From: Mesostigma viride
Lineage: Eukaryota; Streptophyta; Mesostigmatophyceae; Mesostigmatales; Mesostigmataceae
DNA length: 33,500 nucleotides
Assembly: GCA_009746045.1 (NCBI GenBank)
Contig: RPFO01000065.1
Location: 1,230,424 to 1,263,923 of the forward strand
Reading direction: 5' to 3'
Under the pieces are notes generated by a model that was not told where the DNA came from, made no database searches, and was given only the letters and a program-made list of their open reading frames with translations. Position numbers and translations under genes: made by a program. Shown piece after piece: positions 1 through 9,136 of this stretch (the stretch's first letter is position 1; the number at the start of each line of letters is the position of its first letter).

Positions 1-3000
1 CCGTACTGAGTGCTGCTTCCCTCCTTATGGTAGGCTACACCACAGTTTGCAGTCCGCCATGCTTGCTTCCTGTCAGCTTCTTTTGTCCGGTAATTGAAAC
101 CGTACAAGTGCACCCTATCATACTCCTCAGCCTTGAGCTGCACGCCGGCTGCTGCAGCCTGGACAAGCTCCGGGACCAGCGGCTGCTGGTTGAGTCCGAT
201 CCAGTCTTTGAGCCATGAGAGGTCGCTGCACAAGGGCCGCCTGCATGCACATCGTATACAAAGCAAGATAGCAATGCAAGAAAAAAAAAATTAGAATAAC
301 GGCAGTAGTCCTTGGAAATCAGATGAAGTTCCATATATACTGAAAGAAAATCAGCTCAAAGAATAGCAACTTACAATAATAGGACAGCGGCGTCTTACCA
401 GTAGGCCTCATCGCCGTTGACTTCGGGATCTTTGTACTCCGCATTGGGCAGCGCATACTCCAACAAAATCGCGCCCACTTCATCAGATTCCGCGGCGGTG
501 AAAGTGTAGAAATTCTTAACCTTGCGGCTGCGCCCCCCCAACTCGACCTTCTTGGACGGGTCTGCGTGGATGACGTCCCAGATGTAGTAGCGGTCTTTTG
601 GCTGAAAGAAAAAAAAGAAAGCAAACAAGACATTGCAAGCAGCGCACACAAATATGCACAGAAATTAGCTGCATGCAGCACAAGACCGGGCCACAAGCAG
701 CGCGTACATAACACTAAATCTGCACACAAATCCATAAAAAAAAAAAATCGGTCACTAGCGTGTACTTACCATCCCGGTTTTCACCATGTGATAGGCCAGA
801 TGGGTCAGCGCCTCAGACTTGCGATATGCTCCGTCCATGGAGCACTCCACATTGACGTTGGACAGCTTAGCTTTCGTGATGGCCCCCATCATCCGCTCGC
901 CCGACGCCATGGTGCGGGTGTCACATCGACCCAACAAGGGGATTTGCTGGGCCAGGTGGGCCATCATATGAACAGATTTTGCCATCTCAGACGCTGGCGC
1001 TATACGCTCCATCGCCACAGCAGCAAGCAAAAACATCTCGCCGCAGTCATCCAACTGCTGCTGAGTCGCCGGGCCGCTAGAAAACACAAAGTCCCAGGCC
1101 GCTGATTGAAGGAGAAATGCTTGCCGTGCATCGTCATCTAAACGCCCACGCAAGATGGTCGGGAGTTGCTTGCAAAAGTAGAGGATCTTGTCACGCGTCT
1201 TGGATTTTTCAGTACTCTTCGCATCGCAGAGCAAGCCACTGATCCGGCCGGTGAAGTAGTCGGGTAGGCTATGCGCCATGATGTCATCGAGACCTGCGCA
1301 TTACAACCACACGCAAAAAAATAACACATAGTAGTAACACGACAGCCGAAAAAAATAGTCAGTCCTATGTAAATCACACAGACCATAGTCAGTCCTACAT
1401 ATTAAATTTCCAAATTACGGGAAAAATAAAAACCCAATGTCACACTTACGCTTGATATCAGCCTTTTCCTCAGCCGTCAGCTGGAACCCGGGGCGCGGTG
1501 CTGGCGCCCTCTTCTTCTTGCGGCCTTTCTTCGGTGGACTTTGGTGGTCTCCCTCCGGTGGTGGGTCTCCCTCCGGTGGTGGGTCTCCCTCCGGTGGAGG
1601 GTCTTCATCAGGCCGCCACAGCTCCGGGTTCAGACCGAGGACCTTCAGCCTGCCACGAAGTGACCCGGTCGCCATAGCCTTCCCTGCATATAGTACAAAC
1701 AGAAAAAAAAAAAAAAAAAAATATTACATCAGCTTTCCATGTGAACAGATAGGCCACAGTCAATGTATGCATGCAACAATCACAATGAAATGATACAATT
1801 AAATGTTTAGCAATTACCGCTTGTGCAATGAATGACCCGCTTGAAGTTGTTGGGACACAGATGGAACTCGTCAATAAAATGACGGATCTTCAGGTGAACC
1901 CAGTACGGTAACTTGAGAAACGGCTCGGGCTGCTTTTTTAGCGTGGCACAGTACTTCAGGTAGCCAGCATGGTCCATCTCCTGAACAACAGGAGCGTGAG
2001 CCGGCCGGCGGGGGTCACCCTCGGGAAACATGCGGTCATTGCCAAGGAGAACGATACGGCCATTTGAGATAAAAACCCCACGCCACTCATCACCATGTAG
2101 GACGCATTGATAGTACCCTGCATCTGGAATGTTCAGGGACTTGGAGTATGCCGGGTAGTCGTGAATTATGCCAGCAAGAATGGACCTCACAAATGTCGTA
2201 GTGTAAACACCCGCCACGTCCAGCGTCACATCACAAATGTAATACCCCTTCCACAGTACCAGGAAGTCCTCAGCGATCAAGTCCAAAAAAATGGTCATGT
2301 TCTTGGGTGCCTTCCCCTTCATGGCGCCCACAAGAAGCACCATAGGGCAAAACCGCCCATTCACCATCACCCACTCGGGCAAGTTCACACAGGAAACAAA
2401 CGCGGGCCAGCTGCTGTGGGTATCCATGAAAGACCTTGGACATACTCCGTCAAAATTCAGAAGGAAGATGGTGTTCCGCGGCTGGCTGCGAAAGTCCCAG
2501 TTGTTCTTTATGTGCTGGATGGCACGGCTGTCTGCACGAACAGGTCCATGCACAAGAAACACCAGACGTAAAAAGAAAGGTGTCCATCAGAGCAGTACAA
2601 ACAAAAGATAAGCGCAAGAGGAAAAATCTCGAACTTGATACTTTGGCACACATTGCATAACAGAAGGCGTAGAAACAAGTGCAAACCTGCCTTTCAAGCC
2701 GTCCACAACGCGCGTGGATGAGTCTGGCTCCCTGTTTTCATGTTTCGCAGCGTACTGAAGGGCTTCCGCCATTTCCGGGACTCGGAACCAGGCCCTAATC
2801 CGATCCATCAGGGGGAAGTGCCTAACCTGGCGATGCGCTTTCCGCGAGTTGACGATGTCACCGTTTCTGTCAGTGTACGTCTCGTAGCGCGACAGGTTGC
2901 AAAGAGGGCAGCTCTTAGTAATCTTGTCCTTGTACAAGTAACCCTCGCATGGGCAGGCATCGTACACACGGTACCCCAAGCCCAAGCCTTTGATCACTTT

Positions 3001-3299
3001 CCGTGCCTTCGAGATACTGTCGGGCAGAGCGTTGCCCGCGGGGAGAACGTTTCCCAACAGCTTAAAGAGCTCATCAGCAAAGGTCTGAGGGCATGAGTTT
3101 TCCCCCATTAGCGTCAGCAATTGCAATGTAAACATCAGGGCCTTGCTCTCAGATCCCGGGTACAATGGCGTATCGTCCTTGACTCTGGCCACTGCTTCGT
3201 CATAATTTCTCGCAAACTGGCGTGCTGCATCCTCCCACTGGCCGACCCGTCGTCAGGGTCCTCGGCCATGAATTCATCGACTGTCTGTCCTTGACGCAT
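1..3299 (-). CDS. TNP2-like CACTA transposase, six exons, C-terminus cut by window edge
   Basis: Exons by my reading: 3299-2687, 2527-1818, 1683-1450, 1293-770, 601-399 and 240-1 (continuing left). Every junction is GT-AG and reading phase is kept across all five introns (134-168 bp). The product would cut and paste the transposon ends in the nucleus. Exon 1 has the TNP2 signature LPDSISKARKVIKGLGLGY followed by YDACPCEGYLY and a CPLCNLSRY knuckle, then FPLMDRIRAWFR. Exon 2 holds the catalytic core region (FLLNFDG, NLPEWVMVNGRF, IFLDLIAEDFLVLW, NGRIVLLGNDRMFP). Exon 3 has acidic PPPEGD repeats. Exon 4 looks like the DUF4218-type region (VHMMAHLAQQIP, SGERMMGAI). Exon 6 has VHLYGFNYRTK and ANCGVAY, resembling the conserved tail. 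ATG at 3299 follows an in-frame TAA, but the frame from it is lost near 3235-3250 relative to the downstream exon frame. That is either a frameshift or an undetected splice. Confidence 0.8.
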
Positions 3300-3314
3300 T
3301 TACAATCTCTACAT

Positions 3315-3356
3315 GGAGGGCCGGCATCGACCGTTGATGGTCAATGCCGGCCCTCC
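3315..3356. repeat. Hairpin, 18-bp arms, just upstream of the transposase ATG
   Basis: Arms 3315-3332 and 3339-3356 are complementary (GGAGGGCCGGCAT..GACC against GGTC..ATGCCGGCCCTCC) with one mismatch and a 6-nt loop. It lies 16 bp upstream of the candidate transposase start at 3299, so it falls in the promoter or 5' leader. It could be a binding site for element-encoded protein, an mRNA leader structure, or a remnant of a small inserted palindrome. Confidence 0.85.
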
Positions 3357-3434
3357 GTGGCTAACCAGTCGCCATCGGGATCACAAATCGAGCCACGCTA
3401 GGGCATCTGCGCCAGTGAGACCACTGGCAGCTCA

Positions 3435-3770
3435 CTAATCAACCGTGACCATGAAGTCCGGCTCAGTCGACATTTCCAGGAACGCATCCAACATAATTTG
3501 GCGATAAAACTCAGGAAGCCGGCAGGATGACCAATGAAACTGGACAATGTAGGTATCCGTGGAGGAAGGTAAAGGAGACATCACGAAATTTGGCCACGAA
3601 GCATGTGTGTCGATGTAAGTGTTCGGCTCGATTCCGGTATCCATGGGTGGGACCGCCATTTTTCTGGTGCCATCCGCCGCCGTGATAGCCGCTAAGTCCG
3701 TTGCAAGTTTGTGTCTGCTCGCCAACGCTTTCGATGTCGTCGATCCCTTTTGATCGAACGGACATTTTCT
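3435..3770 (-). CDS. Unrecognised open frame upstream of the transposase gene
   Basis: This minus-strand frame opens after a TGA near 3770, has no early ATG (the first methionine follows TRK) and stops at 3435. I recognise no family. It contains IDTHASWPNFV, strikingly like MDTHSSWPAFV in exon 2 of the transposase, so it may be a decayed duplicate of that region, or the match may be chance. The frame shifts from a neighbouring open frame that starts at an ATG-like context near 3775. It could equally be an upstream exon. Coding status is unproven. Confidence 0.25.
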   Translation of the reverse strand, partial: RKCPFDQKGSTTSKALASRHKLATDLAAITAADGTRKMAVPPMDTGIEPNTYIDTHASWPNFVMSPLPSSTDTYIVQFHWSSCRLPEFYRQIMLDAFLEMSTEPDFMVTVD

Positions 3771-3926
3771 CAGTCATTGAAATGGTAGATATTACGGTCA
3801 GTGTACGGTAGTGTTGGTTAGTCACGGGCTCATTGGTAGAAGTCTACTGAAACGGTACAGCCTTAGCTCCTGAGGCCTCTGTACTTGTACCAAGCAGTAC
3901 GGAGTTTAGCCGATCCGCACGCAGCC

Positions 3927-3950
3927 GCGCGGGGCGTGCGGGCCCCGCGC
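3927..3950. repeat. GC-rich hairpin in the intergenic region
   Basis: GCGCGGGG (3927-3934) is perfectly complementary to CCCCGCGC (3943-3950) across an 8-nt loop. It sits in a GC-rich patch between the divergent genes, beside the first copy of a 14-bp direct repeat (3958-3971 and 4167-4180, GCGGTCCGGCCGTT). The second copy of that repeat ends 4 bp before the ATG of the rightward gene. These may be regulatory sites of a shared divergent promoter; function is inferred. Confidence 0.6.
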
Positions 3951-4184
3951 GAGGCGTGCGGTCCGGCCGTTTGTGTAGCTGCCGTTGGTGCCTTTTGGCG
4001 AAAGACGTTCAAAAAATTTTTGCGCGGGATGCTGCCAGGTTCGTCGATCTGCTGAATCCAACGGCGGACAGAGGCAGGTGCAGTGCGTCATGTATACGTT
4101 GGCACCGTCTCCGTTCGCAAAACGGGGGGATTCCGGACTTAGCCAGCCTTGGTCGCATGGTGGTGTGCGGTCCGGCCGTTGTAA

Positions 4185-6450
4185 ATGCCGAGAAGGGTTG
4201 CAGTGCTACGACCAGCTCACGTGTGCAGTCCTGAGGAGTGGGAGAAATTTGATGCAAGAGCGTCAGAAGAGGAAAAGCCGAAACAAAACGTCGTTCCCTC
4301 CGAATATGTGCGGACCTTAAGACTTCAAATCACGACCTTTGGCCGTGCATACCTCGTGCAGGGGTATGTCCTCAAAGAGCAGGATGGCGCCATGGTGGAT
4401 GCTGTCATTAACCGGGTAAAGAAGACCTGCATAAACTTTCTCGAAACATGTGTGGCTCACGACAACCGTGCAGAGCTGGATAAGTATGAGGCATCCAGCT
4501 GGGTGGTAGACCCGACGACTGGTGAGCTCACCGCCCAGAAGCCCAAGGGCTCCAAGCCCAAAGCCCTAAGTGTTGAAGAATTCGTAAAAAAGGAGCTGAG
4601 CCGCTGGCTAAGCAACTCCAGCTTAAAAAAGAGGCAGAGTTTTGCCGAGGACGAGGATGATGACGAGAAGGAAAATACCAAAGCGCTAAGCGACGTGACC
4701 AACATGCCAAAGGTAATAACGCTATCTTTAGCTACAGGAGTCTGCAAGCTTCTTGGTTTTTTCTTTCATCGCAGGTCTGCTACTAACCGACTTCCCGAAT
4801 GTTAACGTCCTTATTCCATGCCCCGCCCTCTGCTTGCAGACAACTCCTGCTGCCAAGCCGGCGGCAAAGCCGGCGGCCAAGCCGGCGGCCAAGCCGGAGG
4901 CCAAGCCGGCGGCCAAGCCGGCGGCCAAGCCGGCGGCCAAGCCGGCGGCCAAGCCGGAGGTCAAGCCGGAAGTAAAGCCGGAAGTAAAGCCGGAGGTCAA
5001 GCCGGAGGCCAACCCTGTGCAGCAGGCCACAGGCGTCCGCGTCCGAGCAGATGAAATTCAAAGACTCAGAGCTCGGCTGGCTGCCCTTGAGGAGGAGTTA
5101 GAGCAGGAAGTGGAAGGGGACGCGCCTGCACCTGTGGAGGTATCGGATGTGAGGCCGCCGCCTCCGGTGGCCAAGAAGGTTGTACCGCCGCCCCCTCCCG
5201 TTCCCAAGCAGCCTGTCATGCCGCCCCCTCCGGTGGCCAAGAAGGTTGTACCGCCGCCCCCTCCGGTGCCCAGCAACGCTGTGCAGCCGTCCCCTCCGGT
5301 GCCCAACAACACCGTGGAGCCGCCCACTCCGGTGCCCAAGCTGGCCGACCTGCCAATGCCGGATGGTCTCCCGCCTGCTCGTGTGCCTGCCATCAAGCCA
5401 GATGTCTTCGAGCCCATCACGTCGCGCCCCGCCGTCAACAAGCCGCCCGCCAGCAACAAGCCGGCCGCCAGCAAGAAGCCGCCCGCCAGCAAGAAGCCGG
5501 CTGCAAAGCGAAAGCTTCCTAGTGGTCCCATGGACTTGGGGCTTGCGCACTATCTGAGCACCTTACTGCCAACCGCGGTGGTTCAAGAGCGACCGGGCCC
5601 TGGTGGTTTCGGAGAAGCACTGCACGGGGCCTTCGTGGCACAAAGGTACAAGTACGAGCGCGATGGGGCGCGGCCGGCTGCGTATGTTTGGGAGCCTGGC
5701 AAAGTGGTGGAGGTGAAGCCGAAGCTCAAGGCCCCTTACGGCACGCGGTTTGTGGAGCGTGATGGGGGCTCGCAAATGCTGTTTGTTGACTTTGCCACGA
5801 TGCATTACGGTGACGCCGAGGGCAACGAGAATGCGTGGGTCCTTCTGGGCAACGTCACTGACGACGACCTTCGAGGCGCACGTGCGAAATTGAAGGAGAG
5901 TTGGGGGCCAGCAGAGGAGAAGGAGGAGGTGTCGGATGAGTATGTACCGGCCAAGCGAGCGCGGGCGCCACCCAAGGAGAAGGCGTCTGCCGGTGCTCCC
6001 TCCGCGCCAGCGATCCCGCCTGCCTCTAGCTCTTCGACCGCAACGGTGTCTGCTGGTGCTCCCTCCGCGCCAGCGATCCCGCCTGCCTCTAGCTCTCCGG
6101 CCGCAACAGCGTCTGCCGGTGCTCCCTCCGCGCCAGCGATCCCGCCTGCCTCTAGCCCTTCGCCCGCAATGGCGTCTGCCGGTGCTCCCTCCGCGCCAGC
6201 GATCCCGCCTGCCTCTAGCTCTTCGACCGCAACGGAGTCTGCCGGTGCTCCCTCCGCGCCAGCGATCCCGCCTGCCTCTAGCTCTCCGGCCGCAACGGCG
6301 TCTGCCGATGCTCCCTCCGCGCCAGATCTCACCGAGGCGGAACTGGAGCTTGCCGCGCTCAAGGCCATGATGGCAAAAGCGCAGCGGAAAGTTGAGCTGG
6401 AGCGGCAAGCAAAGGAGTCCCAGAGTCAGACTCCTGATCCGGTAATTTAG
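4185..6450 (+). CDS. Repeat-rich, lysine/proline/alanine-rich protein of unknown function, two exons
   Basis: Exons are 4185-4712 and 4840-6450, with a 127-bp GT-AG intron (AAG|GTAATA ... TTGCAG|ACA) in phase 0, giving about 712 residues. ATG at 4185 follows an in-frame TAA. The N-terminal 176 residues are ordered-looking and charged, ending in an acidic stretch (EDEDDDEKENTK). Exon 2 opens with about a dozen AAKP/EVKP units, then a short coiled-coil-like RLRARLAALEEELEQE, and PPPPVP-type proline repeats. A compact domain follows at about 5520-5930 (LAHYLSTLLPTAV, APYGTRFVERDGG, MLFVDFATMHYGD). About five 21-residue SAGAPSAPAIPPASS repeats come next, with a C-terminal helix ending near 6450. 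I recognise no family. Placed between the transposase and the terminal repeats of the same transposon, it is a candidate accessory protein comparable to the second protein of En/Spm. That role is positional inference only; a host gene is possible. Confidence 0.75.
4848..5015 (+). repeat. Coding 12-bp minisatellite (AAKP/EVKP units)
   Basis: About fourteen copies of a 12-bp unit close to GCCAAGCCGGCG, drifting to GAAGTAAAGCCG at the 3' side, encode AAKP then EVKP. Unit length is a multiple of three, so copy-number change keeps the frame. The strand-swapped open frames here are by-products of the repeat. Confidence 0.9.
5983..6318 (+). repeat. Coding 63-bp tandem repeat, about five copies
   Basis: Each unit encodes roughly SAGAPSAPAIPPASSS followed by a variable pair and ATA. 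Units are nearly identical at the DNA level, so expansion or homogenisation is recent. All six frames stay open across it, which generates spurious long antisense frames. Confidence 0.9.
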
Positions 6451-7009
6451 TGGAATGTTTTTTCTGAAGCACGTTTTAGCTATGTAGTGATGTGGTGTTG
6501 CCATGTGCGTATATTTTTGTTACTCATGTATGTATCACTCTCATGCTAGGTCATGCATCATACCCACAGGCATAACCCATTTCACCATGCATAGGATGTT
6601 TTGCTGGGCAACAACTATCTGCCGTGCCTGACTGCCCCCCCCCCCCTGCCTTGCTGCCCTTGTGTCCTCTTCAATGGTGGTGCTCTGTGTGTGCCTGCAG
6701 GCCTCCAGAGCATGAGTGCTGGCAACTGTGTGGCTTTGTTCAGGCAAAGAAGCATCATTGATCATGATGACACCTGAAGAAGAAGTAAATTAATTGGCTG
6801 GGCTTGATGCGGCCTGTGTTATTTCACAATGGTGTAAACGTATCGATGAGACGCCCAATGTGGGGCTAAATCCTCATTGTAAATCAAGAGAGACAACTGT
6901 TAATGGGATGTATTATTATTTGTAATAAAGAAACCATTTGGAATGATGGCCTGTTAAGCTGTTCTTAACAGTGCTTGTGTTGTAATGCTGGCAAAATCTG
7001 CATTTTCCC
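6451..7009. other. 3' flank of the rightward gene, no gene seen
   Basis: The stretch holds a poly-C run near 6634 and TGTAA-type motifs at about 6886 and 6919, the latter overlapping GTAATAAAG (6919-6927). Both could serve as polyadenylation signals for the gene ending at 6450. No convincing coding frame is present. Confidence 0.4.
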
Positions 7010-7345
7010 CTTTTTTATCACTGTCATTTTTACCACTTTGTGGTATTTTTTTACCACCCTCATTTTTACCACTTTTTACCACCCTCACTTTTACCACTTT
7101 GTGGCGTGTTTTTACCACCCTCGCTTTTACCACTTGGTGGTATTTTTTACCACTTTGGTGGTAAAAGGGGTGGTAAAAGGTGGTAAAATGATTTTACCAC
7201 CTGCTTTTCTCCTAGCGTTTTCCCACCGTTTTACCACTTTTTACCACTTTTTACCACTTTTTACCACTTTTTACCACTTTTTACCACTTTTTACCACTTT
7301 TTACCACCCACTTTTACCACTTTTACCACTTTTACCATTCCCGAG
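7010..7345. repeat. Subterminal array of ACCACTTTTT-type repeats, both orientations
   Basis: Many TTTTACCAC motifs occur, first as degenerate copies (TTTTTACCACCCTC), then inverted (GGTGGTAAAA, about 7155-7190). A tight run with 10-bp spacing (7230-7305) is followed by 9-bp spacing to 7336. Short motifs in direct and inverted orientation next to the end are characteristic of CACTA elements, where an element protein binds them. The 10-bp period would put the motifs on one face of the helix. Confidence 0.85.
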
Positions 7346-7349
7346 TTCC

Positions 7350-7354
7350 TAGTG
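7350..7354 (+). other. Candidate CACTA right terminus (TAGTG)
   Basis: CCGAGTTCCTAGTG ends at 7354 immediately after the repeat field. Read on the minus strand the end would be CACTAGGAACTCGG. The opposite end is outside the window, so this rests on position and the five-base signature. Confidence 0.55.
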
Positions 7355-7359
7355 TCCGG

Positions 7360-7565
7360 CAACTAAGCCTCGTAATTAATTACGCTCCGCAGCTCTGGTT
7401 GCTCACATACATGCAGCCTTAATTACGCAATCAAGGCACCCTGCTTCGTAATTAACCCAGCTGCTAACTAATTACGCATGCGGCACTCTGCCCCGTAATT
7501 AACCCAGCTGTTCCGCGCAACCCACTAGGTTCCGGCGAGCCATTCCTTAATCAAGGGTACTTTGA
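7360..7565. repeat. Degenerate repeats built on CGTAATTAA(TTACG)
   Basis: CGTAATTAACCCAGCTG occurs twice (about 7449 and 7495), with further TAATTACG-type motifs near 7371, 7420 and 7468. Spacing of roughly 45-50 bp suggests a short, decayed tandem array just outside the candidate transposon end. Confidence 0.55.
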
Positions 7566-8267
7566 TAATTAACGCGCCGGTGCGCCGGATAATTATCTCA
7601 CTGGAGCGACGACCAGTGGAGCGGTTCCGGTGCGTCTCGCGGATCGGTCAAGTTGTATCAGCCATCGCTGGGCTGCAGCGAGCAACGGCCGGGTGTCGAC
7701 CGATTTGTAGACAGCGTTCGACAAGTTTGGTTGCGCGTTCCACTCAACGACATTACCCGTCCCCCTGCTGTTGTTATGGAGTGGGGGTCCTTCGGTGTCA
7801 GCGCTCGCGACAACAACTTTTTGCATGGTTACGCAGCCGACGCCGAGGAGGTTGAAGACCTGTCCGCGGAGCTGCGTAACCAAAGCCTATGTATGCACCT
7901 TTCCAGATGAAACAATTGTTGAACACAGATTCCTGTCCAGAATGCCAACTCGCAGGGGTTTGGCAATGGTTACTGCGGGGTATATGGGCAAAGTGGATGG
8001 CTATTACATCACCACCCACCGTCACATTATCTACAGTCGTTTTCGGTATCACTGGGACGCGGGACGAGAGCCTCACAGCCAACCAGATGGCATGGCTGGT
8101 ATGGCTTCGTACGACGATGCTCCACACCATCTGGCAAGTAGTAGCACTCAACGAGACGTACCGTCTTCACACTAGTAACGCGCCGAGTACACTACAGGTG
8201 GCGTGGTCCGTCGGTCCGTCATGTATATCCTCCTGGAACATGGCCATGCTTCGGTACTCGAATGATC
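7566..8267 (+). other. Open but unrecognised stretch
   Basis: Several overlapping frames stay open on the plus strand (for example 7889-8374, 161 codons), but none shows a family signature and each overlaps another of equal quality. The longest runs into the inverted repeat that follows. I see no splice signals that would build a longer product, so I call no gene. Confidence 0.3.
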
Positions 8268-9136
8268 ATGGCGACGGAACAACACAAACTATGGGACCCA
8301 TGGATGCCCTAACAATGATGTCCCAAGCCCATGGGAAGCCATTCATGCACTCGTGGGCCGGGATGAATAATTAAGGTCTTTACACTCATGCCGGACGACA
8401 ATATATATCTTCAGTACAATGGCTACCAGTGTCGATCGCAGGGCGCACCTTATTAATGCGGGCACCCCAATTTTAATAGGCTCAACTAGGCTATATATGT
8501 GGCATTATTACCTTGGTTGACGGAAATGGGTGTTGTTTATTTCCATGTAACCGTTAAGAATGTAGCCAAGCTCTGCCTATGCAGAAAGTCACTCTCTGAT
8601 GAGAAGCCATGCCCTAGCTTTTGTATAGCCATGATGATGATCTTCCACCCCATGACGGGCCCCCAGCGCTCCGATGGATCATGGTGCAGTGCAGGTGTGC
8701 ACTTGGTGCACTTAGAGCAGGTGTAGTTACATCCTACCCTTAATTGCAGGAAGTAGCCCAGAACGTTAACCAAGGTATGCCACAATTAATAGAAAGAAAA
8801 ACACACACACCCATTTCCGGGGAAATGGGTGTTGTTTGTTTCCATATGTATAACCGTTAAGTTAACTGGGTTAACCAAGGTAATAATAATAATGCCACAT
8901 GCAAATAGCCAAAAGCCTATAGTTGAGCCTAACTGAAATTGGGGTGCCAGCATTAATAAGGTGCGCGCTGCGATCGACACTGGTAGCCATTACAAGTGCT
9001 GAAGATATATCGTCGTCCGGCATGAGTGTAGTAAAGACCTTATTCATCCCCATGAGTGGATGAAAGACTTCCAGTGGGCTGCCGGGACATCATTGTAAGG
9101 GCCCGGGTCCCATACTTTGTATTGTTCCGTCGCCAT
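8268..9136. repeat. Large imperfect inverted repeat (fold-back element candidate)
   Basis: The arm at 8268-8520 is the diverged reverse complement of 8870-9136. Matching landmarks include ATGGCGACGGAACAA against its complement at the far end, CTCATGCCGGACGAC, GGCTACCAGTGTCGATCGCA, CACCTTATTAATGC and ACCTTGGTT. The roughly 350-bp centre contains a perfect palindrome CACCCATTTCC/GGAAATGGGTG near 8808-8831. It also has a second inverted copy of the ACCTTGGTTAACG motif (about 8764-8790), so at least two inversion events are recorded. Arms carry small indels, so it is not recent. Confidence 0.8.

Larger units (their letters stand above)
1..7354. mobile_element. CACTA/EnSpm-like DNA transposon, right part (left end outside window)
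   Basis: Three observations define it. A TNP2-type transposase gene occupies 1-3299 on the minus strand. A field of ACCACTTTTT-type repeats in both orientations lies at about 7010-7345, as expected for CACTA subterminal repeats. The repeat field is followed within about 10 bp by TAGTG at 7350-7354, the complement of a 5' CACTA terminus. The candidate 3-bp target duplication on this side would be TCC (7355-7357). The left terminus is not in the window, so the terminal inverted repeat cannot be confirmed. A second gene (4185-6450) lies inside, head to head with the transposase. That it belongs to the element is inferred from position only. Confidence 0.6.

Noticed and set aside
5563-6504. 313-codon and other long minus-strand frames opposite the repeat-rich gene
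   Set aside because: Tandem 63-bp GC-rich repeats keep all frames open. The plus strand has the coherent exon structure.
7230-7336. CRISPR-like array
   Set aside because: The units are 9-10 bp with no spacers; it is a simple tandem repeat in a eukaryotic transposon end.
6975-7352. 125-codon plus-strand frame rich in Phe, Tyr and Thr
   Set aside because: It is a translation of the TTTTACCAC repeat and has no independent support.
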